From Sphingomonas sp. A2-49 (GTDB lineage Bacteria > Pseudomonadota > Alphaproteobacteria > Sphingomonadales > Sphingomonadaceae), in NCBI RefSeq assembly GCF_025548555.1, contig NZ_JAJLPA010000028.1:1-47977 (forward strand): DNA of 47,977 nt. The letters run 5' to 3'. The notes under the pieces are model-generated. The model was not told the DNA's origin. It searched no databases and saw nothing but the letters and a program-made list of their open reading frames with translations. Shown piece after piece: positions 23,242 to 30,121 of the stretch. A program made the translations under genes and the position numbers. How positions within the stretch are numbered: position 1 is the stretch's first letter; every line of letters begins with the position of its first letter.

Positions 23242-24234
23242 ATGAGAACAGCCCGTATCGTCGCATCCGCCGCGATCGCCCTGGCGGCGACGGCGGCGTT
23301 CGCCACCGCGGCCGAACGCGCCCGGACCGGCTCGAACCCGATCGTGCGCGACGTGTTCACCGCCGACCCCGCGCCGCTGGTCGTCGGCGACACGCTGTAC
23401 CTGTATGTCGGTCACGACGAGGCGCAGCGGGACGAGATGTTCACCATGCGCGAATGGCTGGTCTATTCGACGCGGGACATGCGGCACTGGACCGCGCACG
23501 GTCCGGTCATGAACGTCGCCGGTTTCGCATGGGCGCGCAAGGACGCCTGGGCGTCGCAGGTGATCCGCAAGAACGGCCGCTACTGGTTCTACGCCGCGGT
23601 CGAGCATGACGGCACGCATCCGGGCAAGGCGATCGCGGTGGCGGTCTCCGATCGCCCGACCGGCCCCTTCGTCGATGCCAGGGGCTCGGCGCTCATCACC
23701 AACCAGATGACGCCCAAGGGCACGCACAGCTGGGAGGATATCGACCCCACCGTCTTCACCGACGACGACGGCACGACCTGGATCGCGTGGGGCAATCGCC
23801 AATGCTATATCGCGAAGCTGAAGCCCGACATGATCGGGCTGGACGGCCCGATCACGGAGATCACGCCGCCGTTCTTCGAGGAAGGCCCCTGGCTGCACAA
23901 GCGCAGCAGGACCTATTACCTGACCTATGCCTCGCTCGACCGCAGCACCCAGCGCGACGAACACATATCCTATGCGACGGCGCCCTCGATCGGGGGCCCC
24001 TGGACGCCGCGCGGGTTGCTGACCGGATCGGGCAAATACAGCTTCACCATCCATCCCGGCATCGCCGAATTCCGCGGCAAATGGTATCTGTTCGTCCACA
24101 ACGCCGACCTCGCCATCGGCGACCAGCGCGGGGCGATCGGCCGCCGCGCGGTGACGGTGCACCCGCTGACCTATGCCAGGGACGGGACGATGCGGCCGGT
24201 CGTGCAGACCGATGCCGGCGTCACTGCCCGCTGA
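23242..24234 (+). CDS. GH43-type glycoside hydrolase (arabinofuranosidase/xylosidase-like)
   Basis: A 330-residue secreted enzyme with signal peptide (residues 1-24) and a five-bladed-propeller GH43-type domain. The expected acidic trio is visible: Asp42 in TADPAPLV (base), Asp168 in WEDIDPTVF (pKa modulator) and Glu214 in FFEEGPWLHK (acid). WFYAAVEHDG and YFLTYAS-like YYLTYASL are typical blades. Family members release arabinose or xylose from arabinoxylan and related glycans. GGGAGGGACGG before the ATG supports the start, although the frame is open upstream. It follows the halogenase by 86 bases and is probably in the same transcription unit. Confidence 0.9.
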   Translation: MRTARIVASAAIALAATAAFATAAERARTGSNPIVRDVFTADPAPLVVGDTLYLYVGHDEAQRDEMFTMREWLVYSTRDMRHWTAHGPVMNVAGFAWARKDAWASQVIRKNGRYWFYAAVEHDGTHPGKAIAVAVSDRPTGPFVDARGSALITNQMTPKGTHSWEDIDPTVFTDDDGTTWIAWGNRQCYIAKLKPDMIGLDGPITEITPPFFEEGPWLHKRSRTYYLTYASLDRSTQRDEHISYATAPSIGGPWTPRGLLTGSGKYSFTIHPGIAEFRGKWYLFVHNADLAIGDQRGAIGRRAVTVHPLTYARDGTMRPVVQTDAGVTAR

Positions 24235-24252
24235 CGAGACGAGGAACCCCAT

Positions 24253-25176
24253 ATGATGACGCGAATTCGGGCTGCCGCGATCCTGCCGGCGATCGCCCTG
24301 CTGGCCAGCGCGGCGACGGGCCAGAGCGATCGCATGACACCCATCGCGACCCCGGCGCAGCCGACCGCGATCCCGCTCGGGACGGGCGCGCTGCCGCAGG
24401 CGCCCGTCGCCGAAAGCTGGCACAGCCAATATGGCAGCCGGTTCGCGCGCAACGTCACCGATGCGACGCTGACGCCCTTCCTTCCCGGTCCCGACAAGGC
24501 GAACGGGACCGCGGTCGTGATCGCCCCCGGTGGCGGCTTTCGCACGCTGTCGATGGAGAACGAGGGATGGGACGTCGCAAAGGCGCTCGCCGCGCGGGGA
24601 GTGGCCGCGTTCGTGCTCAAATACCGGCTGAACCAGACCCCCGCCGGGATGCCGGCCTTCGAACGGTCGATGGCGGCGATGTTTTCCCGGACCGCCAGCG
24701 CGCCGCGGCCGCGGACGGATCAGCAGGTCGCCGGGCTGGCGCCGCAGATCGCCGACGCGCGCGCCGCCTTCGCGCTGATCCGCAGGCGTGCACCGGAATG
24801 GCGGGTCGATCCCGCACGCGTCGGCATGATCGGATTTTCCGCCGGCGCGATGCTGACGATGGCGACGACGCTGGCGGGACGGGAGGCGCGGCCCGCGTTC
24901 ATCGCCGTTATCTATGGGCCGCTTTCCGCCGTCACGGTCCCGCCGGAGGCGCCGCCGCTGTTCGTCGCGCTCGCCGCCGACGATCCGTTCTTCGCCCATG
25001 ACGGGTTCGGCCTGATCGACAGCTGGCGCGCGGCCGGGCGCCCCGTCGAATTCCATCTGTTCGAGCAGGGCGGGCATGGCTTCGGCATGTATCCCAAGCC
25101 GACGACCAGCACCGGCTGGTTCGACGCCTTCGCCCGATGGCTGGACATGCATGGCTGGACCCGGCGCGGCGGCTGA
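24253..25176 (+). CDS. Secreted alpha/beta-hydrolase, acetyl-esterase-like
   Basis: A 307-residue hydrolase with a signal peptide (residues 1-23). Motifs are VIAPGGGF (oxyanion hole), GFSAGAM with nucleophile Ser196, ALAADDPFF (Asp243 or 244) and GGHGFGMY with His275. It resembles the esterase at 14601-15509 in fold and likely role but differs in sequence, with a central insert around residues 135-165. Removal of acetyl or acyl groups from xylan-type oligosaccharides would help the GH43 enzyme 18 bases upstream, with which it forms an operon. The ATG at 24256 is an equally possible start. Confidence 0.88.
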   Translation: MMTRIRAAAILPAIALLASAATGQSDRMTPIATPAQPTAIPLGTGALPQAPVAESWHSQYGSRFARNVTDATLTPFLPGPDKANGTAVVIAPGGGFRTLSMENEGWDVAKALAARGVAAFVLKYRLNQTPAGMPAFERSMAAMFSRTASAPRPRTDQQVAGLAPQIADARAAFALIRRRAPEWRVDPARVGMIGFSAGAMLTMATTLAGREARPAFIAVIYGPLSAVTVPPEAPPLFVALAADDPFFAHDGFGLIDSWRAAGRPVEFHLFEQGGHGFGMYPKPTTSTGWFDAFARWLDMHGWTRRGG

Positions 25177-25196
25177 GGCGCGCGCCGCGACCGGCC

Positions 25197-25212
25197 CGCG
25201 ACGATCGTCGCG
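25197..25212. terminator. Palindrome between convergent genes
   Basis: CGCGACGATCGTCGCG is a perfect 16-base palindrome, flanked on both sides by CGCGACCGG. It lies between the esterase and protease genes, which converge, so it may terminate both. No T-run is present. Confidence 0.4.
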
Positions 25213-25250
25213 CCCGCGACCGGCATCCGGGCGTCGCGTTGCCGGCGGCG

Positions 25251-26543
25251 TCAGGGCGCGGGCGGCAGCGTCGGCGTGACCGGCGGCGGCGCGGCCCCGA
25301 TCGGCGGATCGGCGACGGTCAGCAGCCGCCAGCCGGACGGCAGGTAATCGGTCGACATGTAGAAATAGAAGGCACAGCTGCCGTCCGCACGATAGCTGCC
25401 GCCTTTCAGGATGCCATAGGCGGTCGTGCCCAGGAACACCGGACTGCCGCTGTCGCCGCCCTTGCAGGCCGGGCCGCCGACCGTCGTCCATGTCGGCAGG
25501 CAGGCGCCGCCGCACAGGTCGCCGGCGGGGGCGAAATCGGTCAGCTCGACCTCCGAACAGCTGTAGCCGGTGCGTTCGCCGCGATGGCAGACGACATCGC
25601 CCGCGCGCATGCCCGCGCGCGGCGCCGCGCCGGTGACGGGACGGCTGACCGTCCCGGCGGTATCGGCGAAGAACAGCGGGTCGAGCGGGTCGGCGCTGGC
25701 ATTGAGCTGGACGTCCTGATTGCCCCAGCCCCACTGCCCGACGAAGGCGAGCGGGCGCTCCCGTCCGTCGGCATCGCGCATGCCGAGATCGTCCGGGCAA
25801 TGCGCCGCCGTGATCATCGCGGCGCGCACGCCATCGGTGACCGCGAAGCCCGCGGTGCACAGATAGCGATGCGTGTCCCCCGGCACCCGGCCGATCATCC
25901 GCCCGCCGCCCTCGACGCCCGGTCCGTCCGCCATGTCCAGCGTCGGCTGGTCGACGACGCGCAGGCGGACCGGCACATGCGTGAGCGTCGCGAGCCGGTC
26001 GCGCAGCGCGTAATGGCCTTCGCGCGCGACGTCCCTGCCCGATACGACCGCGACCAGTTCGCCGGTCCGCTGGTCGACGCCGAGCCCGGGCGGGCTCGCG
26101 AGGCTCGCGCGGATCGTGCCCTGATACGCGGTGATCGCCTGGACGAGGTCGGTGAGCCGCACGCGCGCGCCGGTGCGGAAGGTGACGGGCACGGGCGTAC
26201 CGGCTGCGTCGATGACCGCGTCGGGGACAGGCGCATCCCCGGTCAGCAGCAGGACGATGCCGAATTCGGGTCGATGGACCAGTGCGACGCCGGCGAGCCG
26301 GTCGGAATAGCGGTCCGCGAGCACCTGGGTCGCGGCGGCGCTTGCCTGCTGCAGGTCGAGCTGGCGGCGGGCGATGTCCGTCGTAATTGCGAGCCGCGGG
26401 GCGACCGCGGCGGCGTCCTGGGCGAGCGCGTCGGCCGTCGTCTGGCGCGATGCACCCGCCGGGAGCGACTGCCCCGCCGCGGGGGCGCCCGCCGCCAACG
26501 CTGCCAGGACCCCGAGTCTGAACCGAACGAGCCATCGCACCAC
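25251..26543 (-). CDS. Secreted chymotrypsin-like serine protease with N-terminal pro-region
   Basis: A 430-residue exported S1-fold protease. The signal peptide (to about residue 24) is followed by a ~190-residue pro-region rich in Ala/Asp/Arg, then the catalytic domain: His248 in ITAAHC, Asp277 in NQDVQL and Ser365 in GDSGSP. Cys229-Cys249 matches the usual disulfide around the active His, and Cys360-Cys390 the one near the Ser. Overall layout is like streptogrisin or alpha-lytic protease, whose pro-regions assist folding. The C-terminus is a Pro-rich tail (PPPVTPTLPPAP). It is a single gene, convergent with the esterase. Substrate is unknown. Confidence 0.88.
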   Translation of the reverse strand: MVRWLVRFRLGVLAALAAGAPAAGQSLPAGASRQTTADALAQDAAAVAPRLAITTDIARRQLDLQQASAAATQVLADRYSDRLAGVALVHRPEFGIVLLLTGDAPVPDAVIDAAGTPVPVTFRTGARVRLTDLVQAITAYQGTIRASLASPPGLGVDQRTGELVAVVSGRDVAREGHYALRDRLATLTHVPVRLRVVDQPTLDMADGPGVEGGGRMIGRVPGDTHRYLCTAGFAVTDGVRAAMITAAHCPDDLGMRDADGRERPLAFVGQWGWGNQDVQLNASADPLDPLFFADTAGTVSRPVTGAAPRAGMRAGDVVCHRGERTGYSCSEVELTDFAPAGDLCGGACLPTWTTVGGPACKGGDSGSPVFLGTTAYGILKGGSYRADGSCAFYFYMSTDYLPSGWRLLTVADPPIGAAPPPVTPTLPPAP

Positions 26544-26831
26544 CCCCCTCTAGCCGGCAATGATGGCGGAAGGCTGAATGCACGCCGTCGCGATACCCCG
26601 CAATGGCATCGGGACGAGGATGCAGGGACACCGTCAACGACGAGGTGCTGGCGGCGGCGGCGACGCGGGCCGGCGCTGCGCGCGCTGATCGACAGCCTGC
26701 GCTGGCAGGACGCCTGAGGCCCGCCTGCCCCGCCTCGCCCGCAGCGTCTCATGATATCGGTGCCCGGGCCAACGCCCTGATGGCACAGCGGAACCGGACG
26801 CGCGCGTCCCGGTAACCCGGGCCAAACATCA
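26544..26831. other. Gene-poor stretch with a possible frameshifted small gene
   Basis: No intact gene is convincing here. On the plus strand 26603-26664 reads as GC3-rich codons (DTVNDEVLAAAATRAG) in one frame. The following bases to a stop at 26717 read well in the next frame (LRALIDSLRWQDA). A one-base shift in the GCGCTGCGCGCGCTG run would join them into a short protein. This could be a decayed gene or a sequence error. The remaining bases show nothing recognisable. Confidence 0.3.
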
Positions 26832-26866
26832 AAAACCCCGCTAAGCCATTGGCATAGCGGGGTTTT
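26832..26866 (-). terminator. Rho-independent terminator after tRNA-Val
   Basis: AAAACCCCGCTA and TAGCGGGGTTTT pair over 12 bases around an 11-base loop that itself contains GCCA/TGGC. On the minus strand it ends in a T-run directly after the tRNA. The symmetry means it could also work on the plus strand. Confidence 0.85.
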
Positions 26867-26869
26867 CAA

Positions 26870-26944
26870 TGGTGGGCGTGGCAAGGATTGAACTTGCGAC
26901 CCCTGCGATGTCAACACAGTGCTCTACCACTGAGCTACACGCCC
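26870..26944 (-). tRNA. tRNA-Val (anticodon GAC), CCA encoded
   Basis: On the minus strand the acceptor stem GGGCGTG pairs with CACGCCC and is followed by A and encoded CCA. The D-arm reads GCTC-AGTGGTA-GAGC. The anticodon arm is CTGTG-TTGACAT-CGCAG with anticodon GAC. The T-arm is GCAAG-TTCAATC-CTTGC. Length is 75 bases with CCA, and a strong terminator follows. Confidence 0.96.
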
Positions 26945-26989
26945 GCCGGAGGTGGGCCATTAACCGGGCCGTGCCGGGCTGGCAAGCGG

Positions 26990-27367
26990 TCAATTCAATC
27001 CGGTCGCACTTCCCGTCTCGAAAACGCGATCGACCTCGGCGACGAGGTCGCGCAGGTGGAACGGCTTCGACAGGACGCGGGCGTTGGGCATCTCGCGTCC
27101 GGCCTTCAGCGTCACCGCCGCGAAACCGGTGATGAACATCACGCGCAGCCCCGGCACCATCTCCGCCGCGCGCCGGGCGAGTTCGATGCCGTCCATCTCG
27201 GGCATCACGATGTCGGTGAGCAGCAGATCGAACGATTCGGTTTCCAGCAGCGGGATCGCCGCGGTGCCCCGATCGACGGACGACACCGAATAGCCCGCCC
27301 GCTCCAGCGCACGCGCCAGATATTCCCGCATCACCTGATCGTCTTCGGCCAGCAAAATTCGGATCAT
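26990..27367 (-). CDS. cpdR: CpdR-type single-domain response regulator
   Basis: A 125-residue stand-alone receiver domain. The phosphoacceptor is Asp52 in LLTDIVMPEMDG; acidic residues Glu8-Asp9-Asp10 and Lys in LSKPFHL complete the pocket. In Caulobacter and relatives, unphosphorylated CpdR brings ClpXP to the pole and delivers cell-cycle substrates for degradation, and the CckA-ChpT relay switches it off. The sequence (MIRILLAEDDQVMREYLARA) and the neighbouring N-formylglutamate amidohydrolase gene match the cpdR context in alphaproteobacteria. Divergent from that gene, and followed by tRNA-Val on the same strand. Confidence 0.93.
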   Translation of the reverse strand: MIRILLAEDDQVMREYLARALERAGYSVSSVDRGTAAIPLLETESFDLLLTDIVMPEMDGIELARRAAEMVPGLRVMFITGFAAVTLKAGREMPNARVLSKPFHLRDLVAEVDRVFETGSATGLN

Positions 27368-27465
27368 CGCCGTGTCGGTCCCTCTACGCGCGCCGTCACC
27401 TATGATCCCCGATCGTAAAGATTTCCAGAGCGGGCGCGGTCGAAACCGCGTAAGTGCGACCGGGA

Positions 27466-28326
27466 ATGGACGGATCGTTCGAATGCATCGGCGTAACGCG
27501 GGTCGACGAGGCCCTGAGCCCGGTCGTCCTGTCGGTCCCGCACGCGGGCCGCGACTATCCCGCGGTGCTGCTGTCGGCGCTGCGCGTGCCGCCCGCGGCG
27601 CTCGTCGTGCTGGAGGATCGCCACGTCGACCGGCTTGCCGAAGGCGCGCGGGACGGACAGGCGATGCTGGTGCAGCATCGCGCGCGGGCCTGGATCGACC
27701 TCAACCGCGGCGAGGACGAACGCGACCCCCGCATCGACGAGGGCGCGCGACCGCAGGCGCAGGGGATGCCCTCCGCCAAGCTGCGCAGCGGACTGGGGCT
27801 GGTGCCGCGCCGGGCCGGCGCGGCGGGCGACCTGTGGCGCCGCCGCTTCGCCGATGGCGAGATCGTCGCGCGCATCGTGCAGGACCATCGCCCCTATCAC
27901 GCCGCGCTCGCCGCGCTGCTCGCCGCGGCGCGGGCGCGGTTCGGCATCGCCGTGCTGATCGACGTGCATTCGATGCCGCCAGTCGGCGCGCACGCGCAGA
28001 TCGTGCTGGGCGACCGGTTCGGCCGATCCGCCGATGCGCGCTTCGTCGCGCGGCTGGAGGCGGCGGCGACGGGCGCGGGCATCCGCTGCGCCCGCAACGC
28101 GCCCTATGCCGGCGGCCATATCCTCGAACGCCATGCCGACCCCGCGGGCGGCGTGCACGCGATCCAGGTCGAGATCGACCGCGCGCTGTATCTGGACCAT
28201 GCGCTCGATGCGCCGGGACCGGGGATGGCACGGATGACCGCGGTGCTCCGTGCGATGATCGCGGCGGTAGAGGGAGAGGCGCTGGCCGCCGTCGCCACGC
28301 CGGGGCGGGCGCTCGCTGCGGAATGA
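27466..28326 (+). CDS. N-formylglutamate amidohydrolase family protein
   Basis: A 286-residue metal-dependent amidohydrolase of the N-formylglutamate deformylase family. Key stretches: LSVPHAGRDYP (metal His), RARAWIDLNRGEDERDPR, LIDVHSMPP (Asp and His) and the C-terminal QVEIDRALYL. It would release formate and glutamate, or hydrolyse a related N-acyl amino acid. No other histidine-degradation genes are near, so its role in the hut pathway is not supported here. The ATG at 27466 is chosen, while a GTG four codons earlier is also in frame. Divergent from cpdR. Confidence 0.9.
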   Translation: MDGSFECIGVTRVDEALSPVVLSVPHAGRDYPAVLLSALRVPPAALVVLEDRHVDRLAEGARDGQAMLVQHRARAWIDLNRGEDERDPRIDEGARPQAQGMPSAKLRSGLGLVPRRAGAAGDLWRRRFADGEIVARIVQDHRPYHAALAALLAAARARFGIAVLIDVHSMPPVGAHAQIVLGDRFGRSADARFVARLEAAATGAGIRCARNAPYAGGHILERHADPAGGVHAIQVEIDRALYLDHALDAPGPGMARMTAVLRAMIAAVEGEALAAVATPGRALAAE

Positions 28327-28332
28327 CCCCAT

Positions 28333-28364
28333 AAAAAAACCACCCCGTGCGGAGCACGAGGTGG
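28333..28364 (-). terminator. Rho-independent terminator of the candidate small RNA
   Basis: On the minus strand CCACCTCGTGC-TCC-GCACGGGGTGG (28364-28340), with one internal mismatch, is followed by seven Ts (28339-28333). It stands seven bases after the plus-strand amidohydrolase stop, whose own transcription it may also limit. Confidence 0.85.
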
Positions 28365-28438
28365 CCAAGGTTCAGGGAGGAGATACACCCGAAGGTGTAT
28401 CGTACGAGCCCGCGAAAGGGGGGACACGAGCGCCGTAC
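28333..28438 (-). ncRNA. Candidate trans-acting small RNA
   Basis: A gene-free stretch with all parts of a small RNA on the minus strand. There is a good promoter (28472-28445) and a 5' region that can pair GTACG with CGTAC. A perfect eight-base hairpin follows, with UUCG tetraloop, GATACACC-TTCG-GGTGTATC (28401-28382). Then comes an unpaired stretch containing CTCCTCCC, and a strong terminator with seven Ts. An exposed CUCCUCCC is complementary to ribosome-binding sites, a feature of alphaproteobacterial anti-SD small RNAs. Length is about 106 nt. No open frame of note lies within. The family name is not recognised. Confidence 0.65.
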
Positions 28439-28444
28439 ACAAGT

Positions 28445-28472
28445 AAAATAGGTGAGCGGCGATTTGGTTCAA
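28445..28472 (-). promoter_or_regulatory. Promoter of the candidate small RNA
   Basis: On the minus strand TTGAAC (28472-28467), 16 bases, then TATTTT (28450-28445). Both boxes match the vegetative consensus well, unusual in this GC-rich sequence. The predicted start is near 28438. Confidence 0.6.
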
Positions 28473-28501
28473 TAGGCCAATAGGCCCTGCCCCCATTTTT
28501 T

Positions 28502-28525
28502 CCGGGCGACTGTTCGGTCGCCCGG
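28502..28525 (-). terminator. Hairpin downstream of the cytochrome b561 gene
   Basis: CCGGGCGAC and GTCGCCCGG pair perfectly around TGTTCG. On the minus strand it lies 54 bases past the cytochrome stop and is followed by As, not Ts, so it is not a classical terminator. It may protect the mRNA end. It also separates that gene from the small-RNA promoter. Confidence 0.4.
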
Positions 28526-28578
28526 CCTCACCGCGCCGCCCACGTCTATCGCCGCCGCCGCGGCACCTTGCGCGCGAC

Positions 28579-29154
28579 TCAGCGGCGCAGCGCGGGGGCG
28601 ATGCGCGTCAGCACGGTGTCGCGCAGGATCAGGTGATGGCGCAGCGCCGCCGCGATGTGCAGCACGACCAGTGCCGCCATCAGCCAGCCGAGCACGCCAT
28701 GCGTGTCGTGGCCGAGATCGGCGAGCCCCTTGCCGACGGGCAGCGTCGGGATCTCGAACAACCCGAACCACGGCATCGGCCGGTGCGGCCCCGGGCCCGA
28801 CACCATCAGCCACCCGGTCAGCGGCATCGCGATCATCAGCAGGTACAGCGTCCAGTGCGTCGCATGGGCGACGCCCTTTTCCCACGCCGGGGTGCCCGCG
28901 GGGAGCGCCGGGGGCCGATGCGCCAGCCGCCATGCGACGCGGCCCGCGGTAAGCACCAGCACGGTGATGCCGATCGCCTTGTGCGCGCCCATCAGCGAAC
29001 GCAGGAACGGGATCGCGTCATGGCCGATGCCGATGACGAGGTTGACGATGACGAGCAGCGCGATCGACCAGTGGAAGGCTATCGCGACGGTGGAGTAGCG
29101 CTCTCCCCGCGACAGCGTCGCCCGTGAAGATCCCGTCCCAGAAAACCCTGCCAT
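28579..29154 (-). CDS. Cytochrome b561-type membrane protein
   Basis: A 191-residue four-helix di-haem b protein of the inner membrane. Candidate haem ligands are His28 (AIAFHWSIALLV), His58 (GAHKAIG), His152 (DTHGVLGW) and His166 (VLHIAAALRHH). The first 20 residues are cytoplasmic. Bacterial relatives (CybB/YodB/YceJ) move electrons from quinol, sometimes to superoxide. The ATG at 29154 is chosen with AAGGGCG upstream, while a GTG at 29160 would add two residues. It is a single gene with no enzyme partner next to it. Confidence 0.9.
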   Translation of the reverse strand: MAGFSGTGSSRATLSRGERYSTVAIAFHWSIALLVIVNLVIGIGHDAIPFLRSLMGAHKAIGITVLVLTAGRVAWRLAHRPPALPAGTPAWEKGVAHATHWTLYLLMIAMPLTGWLMVSGPGPHRPMPWFGLFEIPTLPVGKGLADLGHDTHGVLGWLMAALVVLHIAAALRHHLILRDTVLTRIAPALRR

Positions 29155-29267
29155 GCCCACGCCCTTATGATGAAGGCGCGACAGTCGTTCGTGGAGCGGC
29201 CGGGGTCAAGCGTCGGCATCGCGCCGGCGGGCGATGCGGGGACCGTCGCGCGGCCCCCGCTCCGTCG

Positions 29268-30035
29268 TCAGCCGAACTGCGGTTGCGGCTGCGGCGTCTT
29301 GCCCTGCTGCGCCTGGCGCGCGAAGATCTCGCGCATCAGCGACAGCGAGAAGAGGTGCGCGTAGAGCAGCGGCAGCATGCCCGACTGCGACATCTTGCGC
29401 AGCTGGTCGCCGCGCAGGCCCGCCAGCTTTTCCTCGTTTATCATCTGAAAGCCGCGATAGACGAAGGGCTGCTGCCCGTCCTCGACCTGGATCGTGACCT
29501 CGCCCTCCATCAGCAGGTCCTGCTCGCGCAGCTCGTTCATGAACGCCTGCGTCCGGGCGCCGGCCTGTTCGAACTGCTCCGCGAAATCCAGGATCGCCTT
29601 GGTCGTCTGGCTCGGCTGGCCGTTCTCGAACAGCGGCTCGCCCTCGTCGAACGCACCCAGCGCATCCGACGTCGGGTCGAAGCACAGCGACAGCTCGTCC
29701 GCGTCCGGGCGCAGGCGGGCGAGCATGTAGGGATAGCGACGGACATAGGCGGGAACGTAGAAATTCGTCTCGGTCAGCTTGCCGTCGTCGCCCATGAATA
29801 CGTTGACGCCTTCGTTGAGGCCCATCAGCGCGAGCGGGATGGCGTCGTCGCCGACCGAGAAGACGATCGGCATGTGGCGCTGCACCAGCGGGAATTCGTC
29901 GGTGGTGATCGGAATCGCGTGCTGGCCGACCAGGAAGGGCGCGCTGTCCTGCTGGCGCACACGCCAGTTGCCGTGCGTCTCGCTCGAGAGCGGCTCGAGG
30001 CCGTTGTAGAACAGGGGAAGCGGCGCACTGGCCAT
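29268..30035 (-). CDS. SapC family protein (second copy)
   Basis: A 255-residue SapC-family protein, distantly related to that at 19918. It shares the pattern ITTDEFPLVQRHMPIVFS, ALMGLNEGVNVFM and FYVPAYVRRYPYML, with a longer C-terminal part ending in a Gln-rich tail (QQGKTPQPQPQ). It lacks a signal peptide. GGAGAG before the ATG at 30035 supports the start, despite an open frame upstream. Unlike the first copy it is not near a TonB receptor and stands among core genes, suggesting a housekeeping role. Function is not established for the family. Confidence 0.9.
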   Translation of the reverse strand: MASAPLPLFYNGLEPLSSETHGNWRVRQQDSAPFLVGQHAIPITTDEFPLVQRHMPIVFSVGDDAIPLALMGLNEGVNVFMGDDGKLTETNFYVPAYVRRYPYMLARLRPDADELSLCFDPTSDALGAFDEGEPLFENGQPSQTTKAILDFAEQFEQAGARTQAFMNELREQDLLMEGEVTIQVEDGQQPFVYRGFQMINEEKLAGLRGDQLRKMSQSGMLPLLYAHLFSLSLMREIFARQAQQGKTPQPQPQFG

Positions 30036-30121
30036 CGAAACTCTCCACGTCTTGATGTGTCGCGGCGCGGGCGCGCCGCTGGAAGTGATCTGTGCGGCGG
30101 GCCGCCGGTCCGGGCGCTGCT

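Noticed and set aside
26870..26944. tRNA-Val as an integration site for a mobile element
   Set aside because: No integrase and no repeat of the tRNA 3' end was found nearby; flanking genes are the usual cpdR and an ordinary protease gene.
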